NCBI GenBank assembly: GCA_026826555.1
Contig: JAKSZT010053883.1
Location: 24,220,355 to 24,284,354, forward strand
Origin: Tolypeutes matacus
Lineage: Eukaryota > Chordata > Mammalia > Cingulata > Chlamyphoridae
DNA: 64,000 bases
Direction: 5' to 3'
The stretch's first letter is position 1. Every line of letters starts with the position of its first letter. This document shows, piece after piece, positions 33,390-45,000 of the stretch. The notes under the pieces are model-generated. The model was given only the letters and a program-made list of their open reading frames with translations. It made no database searches and had not been told where the DNA came from. The position numbers were made by a program, and so were the translations under genes.

Positions 33390-34363
33390 TGTAGAGCAGA
33401 TTATTACAACAGTGCATTGTGGGACTACAGGTTCAGGGCAACAACAGAAAATTTCAGCAACTGATCCCTTTCTTGTACAGAATAAAGTGTCCAAAAAGGA
33501 CACATCTCCTTGTCACTGACTTAGTACAAAGAGTCTAAAAGAGCAGGGAAGAAGTCCCATCAAGGCCAGTCTCCCGCAGTGGCTGAAAACTGCTCTGGGT
33601 CAGGGTCAATAGATGGCAGGCAGCTCCACATGCCCCACTTCATGTCAGAGAAGAGAAATAAAATTATACTGTTTGAGTGTGTTTTTTAATCCACCTCAGG
33701 GGAAAGGGGCCCTGCCACTGAGAATTCTTGTTCTGATAAGCATTTGAGGCTGCTTGTTCCCAGTTTTAACAACTCCCAAAGGTTGTGGAATGGCACACAA
33801 TAGGAAAGGAGGTAGGGGTAATGGAGGGCCAGAGAATGGCCACTGCTTTAGTTTCCTAGGCTGCTCCAGGAAATATCATGAAATGGGTTGGCTTTAAACA
33901 ATGAGAATTTATTTGCTCATGATTTGGAAAATGTCCAAATCAAGGCATCAAGCCTACCAGTGATCCTTGGCTTCTCTGCCACATGGCAAGGCACATGGTG
34001 GCACTGCTGGCCTCTCCCTTCTATTCTGGGTTTCTTTGATTTCAACTTCTTGTTTTTTGGGTTTTCCTCTCTCTTTCTTGGTATTCATCCCATTTATAAA
34101 GGACTGCAGTAATAGGATTAAGACCCATCCTGATTGAGGTGCACCACACTTTAACTAGAGTAGCTTAAACAAAAGTTACTATTTACAATGGGTCCACACC
34201 CACAGGAATGGATTACACTTAATAACATGTTTTTCTGGAGTACATACAGCTTCAAACCACCACAGCCACTTAGCGAGTGTTTGTGACTTCCCCAAAGAAA
34301 AAGGTGGGGGTAGGTGAGGTCTGGGTGATAGCCACTTAACAGATGTTTGTGACTTCTCTAACA
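33390..34363 (-). repeat. ERV 5' LTR, split by a solo LTR
   Basis: Same LTR as 29,729-30,289 but 974 bases long because a 421-bp MaLR-type LTR (33,844-34,264) and its duplicated target were inserted. Without it the length is about 548 bases, as expected. It starts TGTTAGAG and ends TCTACA on the minus strand. Confidence 0.8.
33844..34264 (-). mobile_element. Solo MaLR-type LTR inside the ERV LTR
   Basis: TGCTTTAGTTTCC... to ...AACCACCACA on the plus strand, flanked by the perfect 5-bp duplication 'gccac' at 33,839-33,843 and 34,265-34,269. The 5-bp duplication fits MaLR/ERVL integration. It is younger than the provirus it split. Confidence 0.85.
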
Positions 34364-34369
34364 GACCCC

Positions 34370-34890
34370 ACTTGGCTGCCTGGGGTGAGATACCCTAATG
34401 TGGAAGTTAGTGGAAGCAGAAAAGTCTCAAAGATAAAAGGGAAGACTGAACTGCTTTAAGGCAGGTTGAGCTCCAAGACTGAAAAGTGTAATGAAAAGGG
34501 TGCACTGAGTGAGAGAAAGTAGTTGAGCAAATCACAGGAATTGTGGAGAAAAATATGCACAAACACAAAAACCCAAAACAAGAACATCTCAGGACTCCAG
34601 GAGAAAGAAAAGAAGAAAGAAAGACTTCCCCTGGAAGCGAAATAATTGAACATAAAATGGCAATCTGAAAAGTTGCACCATGTGTCCAGAACAAGAAACA
34701 GGTACAGAAGAGCTGAGAAAATATGAACAGTTAAACATGGGCTGCTCTAAAGTTTCGGTATAAGCCGGACCAAGCACAGAAGAACCTTAACACATAGCCA
34801 ATCTACAATACAACCTAGCAAGAGGGGAAAACTGACTTTTAGAGTTAGCACATCAAAATAATCAGATGCCCAGACATGAGAAAATAATTA
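34370..34890. other. Possible L1 5'UTR remnant or unassigned
   Basis: A-rich sequence leading into the old L1 ORF1 of copy C. It probably includes its 5'UTR ('aacaagaaacaggtacagaagagctg'), but no clear L1 5' end can be placed. Confidence 0.4.
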
Positions 34891-34914
34891 CAAGCCAACT
34901 AAGTAACAGGAAGA

Positions 34915-35837
34915 TATGGCTCAGTCAGGAGAACAAATCAAAACTTTGGAGGAGACACAGATCTTGGAACAACTAATCAAATATATTCAGTCAAATCCCT
35001 AAGTCAATACCAGGAATTGAAGTAAAATACAGATAGAAATAAACTAAATATGGATTTTGAGAGGAAGGATATTAAGAAGACAATGTGTAAGCAAAAAGAA
35101 ATATTAGAAAGTTTAAAAAGAAACTTAACAGAAATTATGGGGATGAAAAGCACAATAATGGAGATTGAAAATACACTGGAGGCATATAACAACAGATTTG
35201 AACAGGTAGAAGAAAGAATCAGTGAACTAGAAGACAGGACAATCAGAAAAACAGACAGAGAAATGAATAAAAACAAACCAAGCAGTGTCTAAAGAACCTG
35301 TATGACAGCAAGAAGTGTACCAACATACCATCATGGGAGTCCCAGAAGAAGAAGAGAAGGAGAAAAGGGAAGCAAGAATATTTTAGGAAATAATGGCCAA
35401 AAATTTCCCAACGCTTATGAAAGTCATAAATATGCGTGTCCAAGAAGCATAACAAACTCCAAACAAGGTAAAAACCTAATAGTCTTACTCCAAAAAACAT
35501 ACTAATCATAATGTCAAATGCCAAAGATAAAAAGAGAATTCTGAGTACAGCAAAAGAAAAGTGATTCATCACATACAAGGGATCTTCAATAAGATGAGAT
35601 ACCAATTTCTCATCAGAAACCATGACAGCAAGCAGACAATGGCATGAGGTATTTAAGGAACTGAAAGAGAAAAAAAACTGCCAGCCAAAAATTCTTTATC
35701 TGGCAAAACTATTCTTCAAAAATGAGGAAGAGTTTAAGACATTCACAGATAAACAAAAAACAAAAGAGTTTGTCACCAAAAGATGTACCCTAAAAGAATT
35801 GCTAAAGGGAGTTCTTCAGATTGAAGGGAAAAGATAG
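34915..35837 (+). pseudogene. Old L1 copy C ORF1
   Basis: Coiled-coil part readable at 35,050-35,292 ('LEAYNNRFEQVEERISELEDRT'-like heptads), RRM start near 35,325 ('catcatgggagtccc'), and C-terminal domain at 35,622-35,837 ('CQPKILYLAKLFFKNEEEFK'). Several frameshifts and stops. The RNA-binding function is lost. Confidence 0.85.
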
Positions 35838-35898
35838 GAGAGAGTGACTTGGAATACTATGAAAAAGTGAAACTCTTCAGTAAAGATAAATAAATGGT

Positions 35899-36453
35899 TG
35901 TGCCAGTCAGCCAAAGGGGTGCTGATGCAAAATACCAGAAATCAGTTGGTTTTTATAAAGGATATTTATGTGGGGTAGAAGTTTACAGTTATCAGGCCAT
36001 AAATCATAAATTTCTTCCTCCACCAAAGTCTGTTGCCACGTGTTAGAGCAAGACAGCTGCCAACATTTGCCAGGGTTCAGGCTTCTTGGGTTCCTCTTTT
36101 CCTGGGGCTCCATTTCTCTCCGGGCTCAGCTCCTCTGGTTCCTCCACAAGGTCAGCTGTAGACTATGAGGCTCTCTAGGCTCTGCCTCTCTCCACAAGGC
36201 CAGCTGTGAACTGTCGGCTCGTCTCTTTTCCCAGGGCCTTCTCTCCTTCCTCATCAGAACCCTGACATCAAAACTGCTCCAACTCTGTCCTTTGCCCACT
36301 CACCAAGGGGCAGGGCTCAACAGCCTACTGACATGGCCCAATCAAATCCCTAATCATAACTTAATCATGCCCAGATGAACAGACCAGTTTACAAGCATAA
36401 TCCAATATCTATTTTTGAAATTCATAACTATATCAAACTGCCAAACTGCTACA
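35899..36453 (-). mobile_element. Solo MaLR-type LTR
   Basis: TGTGCCAGTCAGCC... to ...CTGCTACA, with near-identical 5-bp flanks 'atggt' (35,894-35,898) and 'atggg' (36,454-36,458). Same family as 32,112-32,698 and 37,465-38,123 but with an internal deletion and a duplicated 'ctgccaaactgc' at the end. Confidence 0.75.
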
Positions 36454-36858
36454 ATGGGTAAATGCAAAACCCAATAGTACTGAATCCTCGATTTATAACT
36501 CTACTCTTTAACTTCAATAAGTTAGAATACAATTGAATACGAAACAGCATATTTCCTGATAAAGGACACACAAAATATAAAGAGGTAATGTGGGACAAAA
36601 ACTATAGAAAGAGGGGAAACTGAGGGATGTGGGCGCAGAGAATGTGTATGCTATTGAAGTTAAGTTGTTATCTTTTGAAATTTAGTTGGTTATAGACTTT
36701 GGTTGCACAAGACAAACCCCAGGGTAACAACAAAGGAAGTATTTTAAAAATATACAGAAAAAGAAATGAGAAAGGGATCAATCAGATACATCACAAAAGA
36801 TCATGTGTACATGAAAACTGCAATAAAGAAAAAGAGAGGCAAAAAAGATACACCATAC
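36454..36858 (+). mobile_element. Old L1 copy C, ORF1-ORF2 spacer region
   Basis: A-rich L1 sequence between two solo LTRs. No open frame. It includes 'ttggttgcacaagacaaaccccagggtaacaacaaaggaag', which resembles sequence found between ORF1 and ORF2 in old L1 families. Confidence 0.5.
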
Positions 36859-37380
36859 TGTCTTAGTTTGCTAAATTCTGCCAATGTAATATACCAGAAA
36901 ATGAGTTGGCTTTTAAAATGGAATTTATGAACTTATGAGCTTACAGTTCTGAGGCCTTGAAAATGTTAAAATCAAGGCATTATCAGATATGCTTTCTCAC
37001 TAAGCTACAGCTGTGGGTTATCAGGCACCTGTCAGGGTCTGCTGGGCCTCATTGCTTTCACCTTTTTTTCTGCTCTGTCTGTGACTTTCCTCTCTCCTGG
37101 GTTCATTAATTTCAACTTCTAGAGGCTTCTAGAAAGAAGTCTCTGCACCCTTTTTTCTCTGTCTGTGACTTTTCATTCCTCCACTTATAAAGGACTCCAG
37201 TAAGAGGATTAAGACCCACCCTGGGTCATGCCTTGCCCTACTGAAATGATCTAATCAAAAGGAAGGTCCCTTAACTGAATCTAATCAAAAGGTCCCATCT
37301 ACAATAGGTTTATATGCACAGGAATGGATTGGCATTAAGAACAGGATTTTCTGGAATCCACTCAGCTTTAAACTGTCAAA
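36859..37380 (-). mobile_element. Solo MaLR-type LTR
   Basis: TGTCTTAGTTTGCTAA... to ...ACTGTCAAA, flanked by the perfect 5-bp duplication 'catac' (36,854-36,858 and 37,381-37,385). The last bases CAAA instead of CACA indicate one substitution in the terminal dinucleotide region. Same subfamily as the LTRs of the element at 53,735-56,496. Confidence 0.85.
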
Positions 37381-37464
37381 CATACAAAAAAACAATCGCC
37401 AAAATGGCTGAAGTAATCCCTGCCTTTACAATAATAACACTGAATGTTAAAGGATTAAACTCCC

Positions 37465-38123
37465 TGTATTAGTCAGCCAAAAGGGGTGCTGATGCAAAGT
37501 ACCAGAGCTCTGTTGGCTTTTATAAAGGGTATTTATTTGGGGTAGAAGCTTATAGTCACAAGGCCCTAAAGAGTCCAACTCAAGGTACCACAAGAGGTAC
37601 TTTCTCACCCAAAGTCATTTGCTACATGTTGAAACAAGATGGCGGGCAACATCTGCAAGGTTGCAGCCTTCCTTCTTCCTCTTAAGGCTCCATAGTTCCA
37701 GCTTCTTCTGATCTCAGCTATAGGCTGGCATAAGGCTCATCTCTATTCCTGGGGCTCATTTCTTTCCGGGCTCACCTGCTCTGGTCTCTTCACAAGGTCA
37801 GCTGTAGACTATGAAGCGAATGCCTTGTCTCTCTTCCCGGGGCCTCTATGGTGTCTATGGAGCTGTCTCTCTTCCTCTGTGTATCTTCTCTGTGTGTCTA
37901 CCTCTGTGTGAGAGTCTGTTTTATCAGCCAAGGGGGCGGGGACTCAACTTTGCATGCCCTAATGACATGGTCGAATCAAAGCCCCAATCTTAACATAATT
38001 TAATCAGACATCTCAGCTGAATCTAATACAATCAAAGGGTTATCATGCCTGGAGGAACAGACTAGTTTACAAACATAATCATTATCTCTTTTTAGAATTC
38101 ATAAATAATATCAAACTGCCACA
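37465..38123 (-). mobile_element. Solo MaLR-type LTR
   Basis: 659 bases, TGTATTAGTCAGCC... to ...CTGCCACA, with a perfect 5-bp duplication 'ctccc' (37,460-37,464 and 38,124-38,128). It splits the first endonuclease block of old L1 copy C ('ggattaaactccc | ctccccgataaaaagacac'). Confidence 0.92.
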
Positions 38124-39172
38124 CTCCCCGATAAAAAGACACAAATTGGCAAAATTAATAAAAAAGCATAATCCAACTATATGTTGTTTACAAGAGATTC
38201 ACCTTAGACTCAAAGATACAAACAGGTTGAAAATGAAAGGACGGGAAAAGATAATCCATGCAAACAGTATCCAAGAGAGACCTGGAATAGCTATACTACT
38301 ATCAGGAAAAAAAAAAAAAGTTAACTCAAAAGCTGTTACAAGAGACAAAGAAGGACACTATATATTAATAAAAGGGTCAATCCACCAAGAATAAATAACA
38401 ATCATAAATATTTATTCACCTAACCACAGTGCCCCAAAATATATGAGGCAAACACTGGCAAAACTGAAGAGAAAATTAGACACCTCTACAATAATAGTGG
38501 AAACTTCAGTACACCTCTTTCATCAATGTACAGAACATCTAGACAGATGGTCAATAAGGAAACAAAAAATTTGAATAATATGATAAATGAACTAGACCTA
38601 ACAGCCACATACAGAACACTGCACCGCAAAACAGCAGGACACACATTTTTCCCAAGTACACATGGATCATTCTCTAGGATAAACCATGTTAGGTCACAAA
38701 ATAAGTCTCAATAAATTTATAAAGACTGAAATTATACAAAGCATCTTCTCTGACCACCATGGAATGAAACTGGAAATCAATAACAAGCAGAGAATTGGAA
38801 ACTCCATAAATATATGGAAGTTAAACAACACACTCTTAAGCAAGCACTGGGTCTAAGAAGAAATCACAAGGGAAATCAGTAAATATCTTGAGATGAATGA
38901 AAACAAAAATACTACATATCAAAATGTATGGGATGCAATTAAGGCAGTGCTCAGAGGAAAATTTATATCCCTAAATGTTTATATTAGCAAAGAAGAGCTC
39001 AAATCAAAGCTGTAATAGCACACCTGAAAGAACTAGAAAAAGAATGGCAAACTAAACCCAAAGTGAGCAAAATTAAATAACAAAGATTAGAGCAGAAATA
39101 AATGAAACGGAGAATAGAAAACAATAAAGAGAATTATCAAAATCAACATTGCTTTTTTCAAAAGACCAATAA
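38124..39172 (+). pseudogene. Old L1 copy C ORF2, endonuclease and linker
   Basis: Readable blocks: 'TICCLQEIHLR' (38,146-38,394), the 'GRSIHQE...PKYMRQTLAKLK'-like stretch to 38,480, 'NELDLTATYRTLH...STHGSFSRINH' (38,526-38,714) and the linker to 39,172. Frames are short. It continues at 46,417 after the inserted L1. Confidence 0.85.
39160..39172 (+). repeat. Target-site duplication, left, of L1 at 39,173
   Basis: 'aaaagaccaataa' occurs here and at 46,417-46,429, both within old L1 copy C sequence. Confidence 0.88.
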
Positions 39173-41009
39173 GAAGGGGCAAGATGGCGGCAGAGTAAGG
39201 AGATCCAAGAGTCAGCTCGTCCTACAGGGCAGTTAGTGATCACCCAGAGCTATCTAAAGCACCTGTCTGGGGGGGCCCAGGGGACCAGAAGAACATCCTG
39301 CAAAATCCTTGAATGTATGGAAGGAGGAGAGTGCCCCGTCTGCAGGGAAGATTCACGACTAGAGCCCTCCACACCACAGAGGCCGGTGCCTGCAGCGCAA
39401 GACGCCTTGGGAGCTATTCTGTGACTGGAGTTGGAAGCTCCATTTCCCAAAAACAGGAGAGGAAGAGACAGTTGGGCACCAACTTCAGCTACTGATTAGT
39501 AAACTCAGCTGGCTAAAGTATAATCCTAATTACAGCTAAAGTTTGAACCTGTCCAAGTTGGGAAAAGGCCGGTAGCCACCATTTTAACTCTGCCCCCAGC
39601 ATGAGGGGAAGTGGGGCTGACTGAAAATCACAGTGATGATAGGGACCAGCTCCTTTCCACTCATATCAGATTGCAGCCCCAGCCTAAGCCCCAGCCCCAC
39701 CTCTGGCAGGGAAGAAGCTGGGGAGACCTGCACCAGCCTCTCCAGGAAACTGCAGGCCACACTGCAGAGGCCAGTGCCCATTCTACTCTGGTGGCACAAG
39801 CCACCTTGGGAGCTATTCCCTGGCTGGAGTTGGAAGCTCCATTTCCCAAAAATGGGGGAGGAAGAGATGGTTGGCCACCAACTTCAGCTATTGATTAGTA
39901 AACTCGGCTGGATAAAGCATAATCCTAAAAACAGCTAGCCTAGCTCCAGCCCCACCTCCAGCGGGGAGGAAGCTGGGGGGATCTGCACCAGCCTCTCCGG
40001 GTACCTACAGTTTTTGCTTGCACAGACTGAAAAGCCAGACCCCTGGGGCTCCATCCCTGCACCCAAATAGGGTAGAAGAGGAGCTGTGTTTCCTCAGTCT
40101 CTCCGGGTACCTATAGGCACTTTTGGCCCACACAAACTGTTCTGTTGAGTGCCTTCGATTCCATCTCCACCTCTCCCCCCTCCCCCCCATAGGATTGGAG
40201 GGACTGGTGTTTCCTCAGCCTCTCAGGACAACTGAAGGTGCTTTTGGCCCACACAGACTGGATACTTGGGCACCTGTAGCTCCATCCCCTCCCCCCAAGT
40301 AGGATAGGTGGGAGCGGTGTTCCCTCATCCCTTCTGGACAATGGCAGGCAGTTTCAGCCTGTACAGACTGTAACTGTTGGGCACCTGTGGATCCACCCCC
40401 ACCCCCTACAGGATAGGAGGGGGCTGGTGTTTCCTCCACCCATCCAGGCAATGGCAGGTACTTTCAGCCTACAGGGACTCAACTGTTGGGCGTCCATGGT
40501 TCCACTCCCACCCCCTAAAGGGCAGAAGAGACAGCACTCCCTCAGCCTCTCAGGGAAACTGCAGGCACCTTTGTCCCACAAGGATTAGATTGTTGGGCAC
40601 TCCGGAGGGTCCATCCCCCACCCCTGGCAGGGAGGGGGTTTGGTGTTACATCAGTCTACCTGGGCAACTGCTGTAATTTTGGACCCACGTGGCATAGATT
40701 ACTACCCACACCTGCAGCTCCATCCCCACCCTAGGCAGGGGAGGAAGGGGTGTGAAGCTTTACCAGTCTCTCAAGACAACTACAGACGGTCTTGGCCTGC
40801 ATGACTTAGATAATTACACATGTTTGTGGCTCTGTCCCTAACTCTGGCAGAGGAGAAAGGTGGGAGAAGCTTCATTGGTTCAGCCTCCACAGCTTACAGC
40901 ACCAACTACATCCTCAGCTCCCATTATACAACTAGCAAGGGAGAAAAGGCAAGAGAGCCCTAAACTAAAGAGAGAAACTTCACCCAGAGTAAATACGTCT
41001 AGTAAGCCA
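39173..41009 (+). promoter_or_regulatory. L1 5'UTR built of tandem repeats
   Basis: Two levels of repetition. A block of about 165 bases around 'ggagttggaagctccatttcccaaaaa' occurs at about 39,375-39,540 and 39,770-39,935 (offset 399). From about 39,990 to 40,860 follow eight degenerate units of about 110 bp, anchored by 'cagcctctc(c/a)ggg' motifs at about 39,991, 40,097, 40,217, 40,326, 40,437, 40,545, 40,655 and 40,765. Each unit has 'ttgggcacctgt', 'tccatccccaccccc' and 'ggaggggg' blocks. Such monomer arrays act as promoters in mouse L1 (family knowledge). Promoter activity here is inferred. Confidence 0.85.
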
Positions 41010-41930
41010 GATGCCAAGACACCAACAAAAAATCACAATCCATGCCAAGAAACAGGAACATATGGCCCAGTTAAAGGAAGAAAATAAGCCTCCAAATGAC
41101 ATAAAGGAGTTGAGACAACTAATCATAGATTCTTAATTCAATGAGATGATTAAAAAGATTAGGACATTAAGAAGACACTGGGTGAGCACAAAGAAGAACT
41201 TGAAAGCATACATAGAAAAATAGCAGATCTTATGGGAATGAAAGGCATAATAAATGAAATTAAAAATACAATGGAGGCATATAACAGCAGATTTGAGGAG
41301 GCAGAAGAAAGGATTGGTGACCTTGAAGACAGGGCCTCTGAAAGTGAACATTCAAAAGAACAGATGAAGAAAAGAATGGAAAAAAATTGAACGGGGTCTC
41401 AGGGAACTAAATGATAGCAAGAGATCTGCAAACATACATGTCATGGGAGTCCCAGAAGGAGAAGAGATGGGAAACGGGGCAGAAGGAATATCTGAAGAAA
41501 TAATGGTAGAAAATTTCCCAACCCTATTGAAGGACATAGATATCCATGTCCAAGAAGCACAGCATACTCCCACCTGAATAAATCTGAACAGACCAACTCC
41601 AAGACACATACTAATCAGAATGTCAAATGCCAAAGACAAAGAGAATTCTGAAAGCAGCAAGGAAAAAGCAATGCATAACATACAAGGGATACCCAATAAT
41701 ATTAAGTCCTGATTTCTCATCAGAAACCATGGAGGCAAGAAGGCAGTGGTATGATATATTTAAGATACTACAAGAGAAAAACTGCCAGCCAAGAGTCTTA
41801 TATCCAGCAAGATTGTCTTTCAAAAATGAGGGCAAGTTTAGAATATTCACAGAAAAAACAGAAACTGAGAGCATTTATAACAAAGAAATACTAAAGGGAG
41901 TACTACAGGAAATACTAAAGTGAGTACTAT
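41010..41930 (+). pseudogene. L1 ORF1 of the 39,173 copy
   Basis: Start M-P-R-H-Q-Q-K-I, equivalent to the ORF1 start at 1883. A stop occurs after about 41 codons. The coiled coil (41,170-41,390), RRM ('VMGVPEGEEMGNG' at about 41,440) and C-terminal domain (41,627-41,923, 'FSSETMEARRQWYD') are recognisable in different frames. The 3' end shows a short duplication, 'ctaaagggagtactacaggaaata' followed by 'ctaaagtgagtactatag'. Confidence 0.88.
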
Positions 41931-42061
41931 AGCTTGAAAAGAAAAATAGCAGAGAAAGGCTTGGAAGAGAGTCTAGAAATGATGATTATATCAGGAAAAG
42001 TAGCTAAAAGTATAAAGAGTGGTGAAAATAAAACATGATAGATAAATCCCAAAGGTCAAAA

Positions 42062-45000
42062 ATGGGTAAAATAAGAACTACTTTTACAGTAATAACATTG
42101 ATTGTTAATGGATTAAACTCCCCAATCAAAAGGCACAGAATGGTGGAATGGATAAGAAAATATGAGCCATCTATATGCTGTCTGCAAGAGATTCACCTTA
42201 AATCCAAGGATACCAATAGATTGAAAGTGAAAGGTTGGAAAAAGTTACTCCATGCATGCAGTATCCAAAAGAAAAGCTGGAATAGTATATTAGTTAGGTT
42301 CTCTAGGGAAACAGAAACAGGAAATATCTGTAAATAGTATGAGATTTTATAAAACTCTCTCACGTGACTGTGGGGATGCACAAATCCAGATTCTGCAGGC
42401 TGGTGCAAATCAGGGGCTCCGATGAAAATCCAATGAACGTCCTTTATGAGTTCCTGGGAGATGTTGGCTGTCCAAAGACAAACTGAGAAATTCTCTCTGA
42501 ATGCTGAAATCATTTCCCCTTTTAAGGTATTCAACTGACTGGATAAAACATCACTTACTGCTGATGACAATCTTCCTGGTTTATCATAGATGTGATCAGC
42601 CATCTATGCAGTAAACTCACTAATGACTAAAGTCCACAAATGTCCTTGTATTACAATTAGCCCAGTGCTTGCTTGACCAAACAACTGGGCACAATTACTT
42701 GGCCAAGTTGACACATTAGCCTAACCATCATAAGTAGCTATACTTATATCAGATGAAATAGACTTTAAAAGCATCACTGTTATTGGAGATAAGGAAATAC
42801 ATTATATATTAATAAAGGGGGCAATTCACCAGGAAGAAATAACAGTCTTAAATGTGTATGCACCTAACCAGGATGCCCCAAGATACATGAGGCAAATACT
42901 GGCAAAACTGAAGGGAAAAATAGATAGCTTTACAATAATAGTTGGAGACTTCAATACACCACTCTCAGCATTGGTTAGAATATCTGGGCAGAGGATCAAT
43001 AAGAAAACAGAGAACTTGAATAATGTGATAAATGAACTAAACCTAAGAGACATATACAGACCACTGCAACCCAAAACAGTAGGATATACATTCTTCTCAA
43101 GTGCTCATGGATCTTTCTCCAGGATAGACCATATCTTGGGTCACAAAGCAGATCTCAATAAATCCAACAAGATCAAAATTATACAAAGCACTTTCTCTGA
43201 TCATAGTGGAATAAATAAAATTAGAAATCAACAAGAGGTGGAAAAAGGGAAAATTCACAAATATATGGAGATTAAACAACACACTCTTAAATAATCAATG
43301 GATTAAAGAAGAAATTTTTAGAGAAATCAATAAATATCTTGAGATGAATGAAAATGAGAACACAACATATCACAACCTACGGGATGCAGTGAAGGTAGTG
43401 CTAAGAGGGAAATTTATAGCCCTCAATGCTTAAATTAAAAAAGAAGAAAGAGCTAAAATCAGTGACCTAACTACACAGCCAGAGGAACTAGAAAAAGAAC
43501 AGCAAACTAATTCCCAAGCAAGTAGAAGGAATGAAATAACAAAGATCAGAAAAGAAATAAATCAGATTGAGAACAAAAAAAAAAACAATAGAGAGAATTA
43601 GCAAAATCAAAAGGTGGTTCTTTGAGAAGATTAACTAAATAGACAAAACCTTAGCTAGATTGACTAAAAAAAAAAGAGAGAGAGAGAAGATGCAAATAAA
43701 TGGGAAAAAGAAAAAGAAAACCAGAACATTACTACTGACCCCACAGAAATGAGAGCTCATAAGAGGATAAGACGAACAACTTTATGCCAAAAAAAACTAG
43801 ACAATGTAGATGAAATGGAAAAACCCCTAAGAAAGTACAAGCAACCTACACTGACCCTAGAAGAAACAGAAGACTGCAACAAACCAATCACAAGTAAAGA
43901 GATTGAAACCGTCAATCAAACAGCTCCCCAAAATGAAAAGCCCAGGACCAGATGGTTTCACAGGTGAGTTCTACCAAGCATTCAAAGAAGATTTAATACC
44001 AATCTTACTCAAGCTCTTCCAAAAAAATTTAACAAGAAGGAATGATACCAAACTCATCCTACAAAGCCAGTATCACCCTAATACCAAAACCAGATAAGAT
44101 ATTATGAAAAAAGAAAATTACAGACCCATTTCCCTAATGAATATAGATACAAAAATCCTCAACAAAATACTTGCTAATTGAATCCAACACATTAAAAGAA
44201 TTATTCATCATGATCAAGTGGGTTTTATACCAAGCATGCAAAGTGGTTCAACACAAGAAAATCAATCAGCATAATACACCACATTAATAAATCAAAGAAA
44301 AAAATCACATGACCTTATCGATTGACACAGAAAAGGCATTTGACAAAACACAACATCCTTTCTTGACAAAAATACTGAAGGAAACTTTCTCAACATCATA
44401 AAGGGTATATATGAAAAACCCACAGCTAATATTGCACCCAATGATGAAAGACTGAAAGCTTTCCCATTGAGAATAGGAACAAGACAAGGATGCCCACTGT
44501 CACCACTGTTGATCAATATAGTGCTTAGAGGTTCTAGCTAGAACAATCAGGTAAGAAAAAGAAATAAAAGGCATCCAAATTGGAGAAGTAAACCATTCAC
44601 TATTCATAGATAATATGGTCCTATATCTAGAAAGTCCAAAAAAAATCTACAACAAAGCTGCTAGAGCTAATAAACGATTTCAGTAGAGTGTCAGGATACA
44701 AGATCAATATGCAAAATCAGTGGCATTTCTATACACCAGTAATGAGCAATCTGAGGAGGAAGTCAGGGAGAAAATTCCATATACAATACGACTAAAAGAA
44801 TCAAATATTTAGGAATAAACTTAACCAAGAATGTAAAGCACTTGTATTCAGAAGACTATAATGTTTTGCTAAAAGAAATCAAAAAAGACCTAAATAATTA
44901 AAACATTCCATGCTTATGGATTGGAAGACTAAATATCATTAAGATGTCAATTCTACCCAAGTTTATATACAGATTCAATGCAATCCTGATAAAAAAAATT

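Larger units (their letters stand above)
29729..34363 (-). mobile_element. Minus-strand endogenous retrovirus with two LTRs
   Basis: LTRs at 29,729-30,289 and 33,390-34,363 are in the same orientation and bounded by 'gacc' on both sides. The primer-binding site lies at 33,367-33,384 (minus strand TGGTGCAATGAGCAGGGT, closest to tRNA-Gly in my judgement), 5 bases from the 5' LTR. About 3.1 kb of internal sequence includes a SINE (31,278-31,468) and a solo LTR (32,112-32,698), leaving about 2.3 kb of own sequence. pol is not recognisable, so most coding sequence has been deleted. A gag-like N-terminus remains at 32,762-33,389. The 4-bp duplication would suggest a gamma-like class, while the gag fragment looks more like class III; class is left open. 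Confidence 0.7.

Noticed and set aside
40020..40860. Regularly spaced repeats that could suggest a CRISPR array or a satellite
   Set aside because: Units of about 110 bp are degenerate, have no conserved short repeat with unique spacers, and lie in the 5'UTR of an L1 in a mammalian genome.
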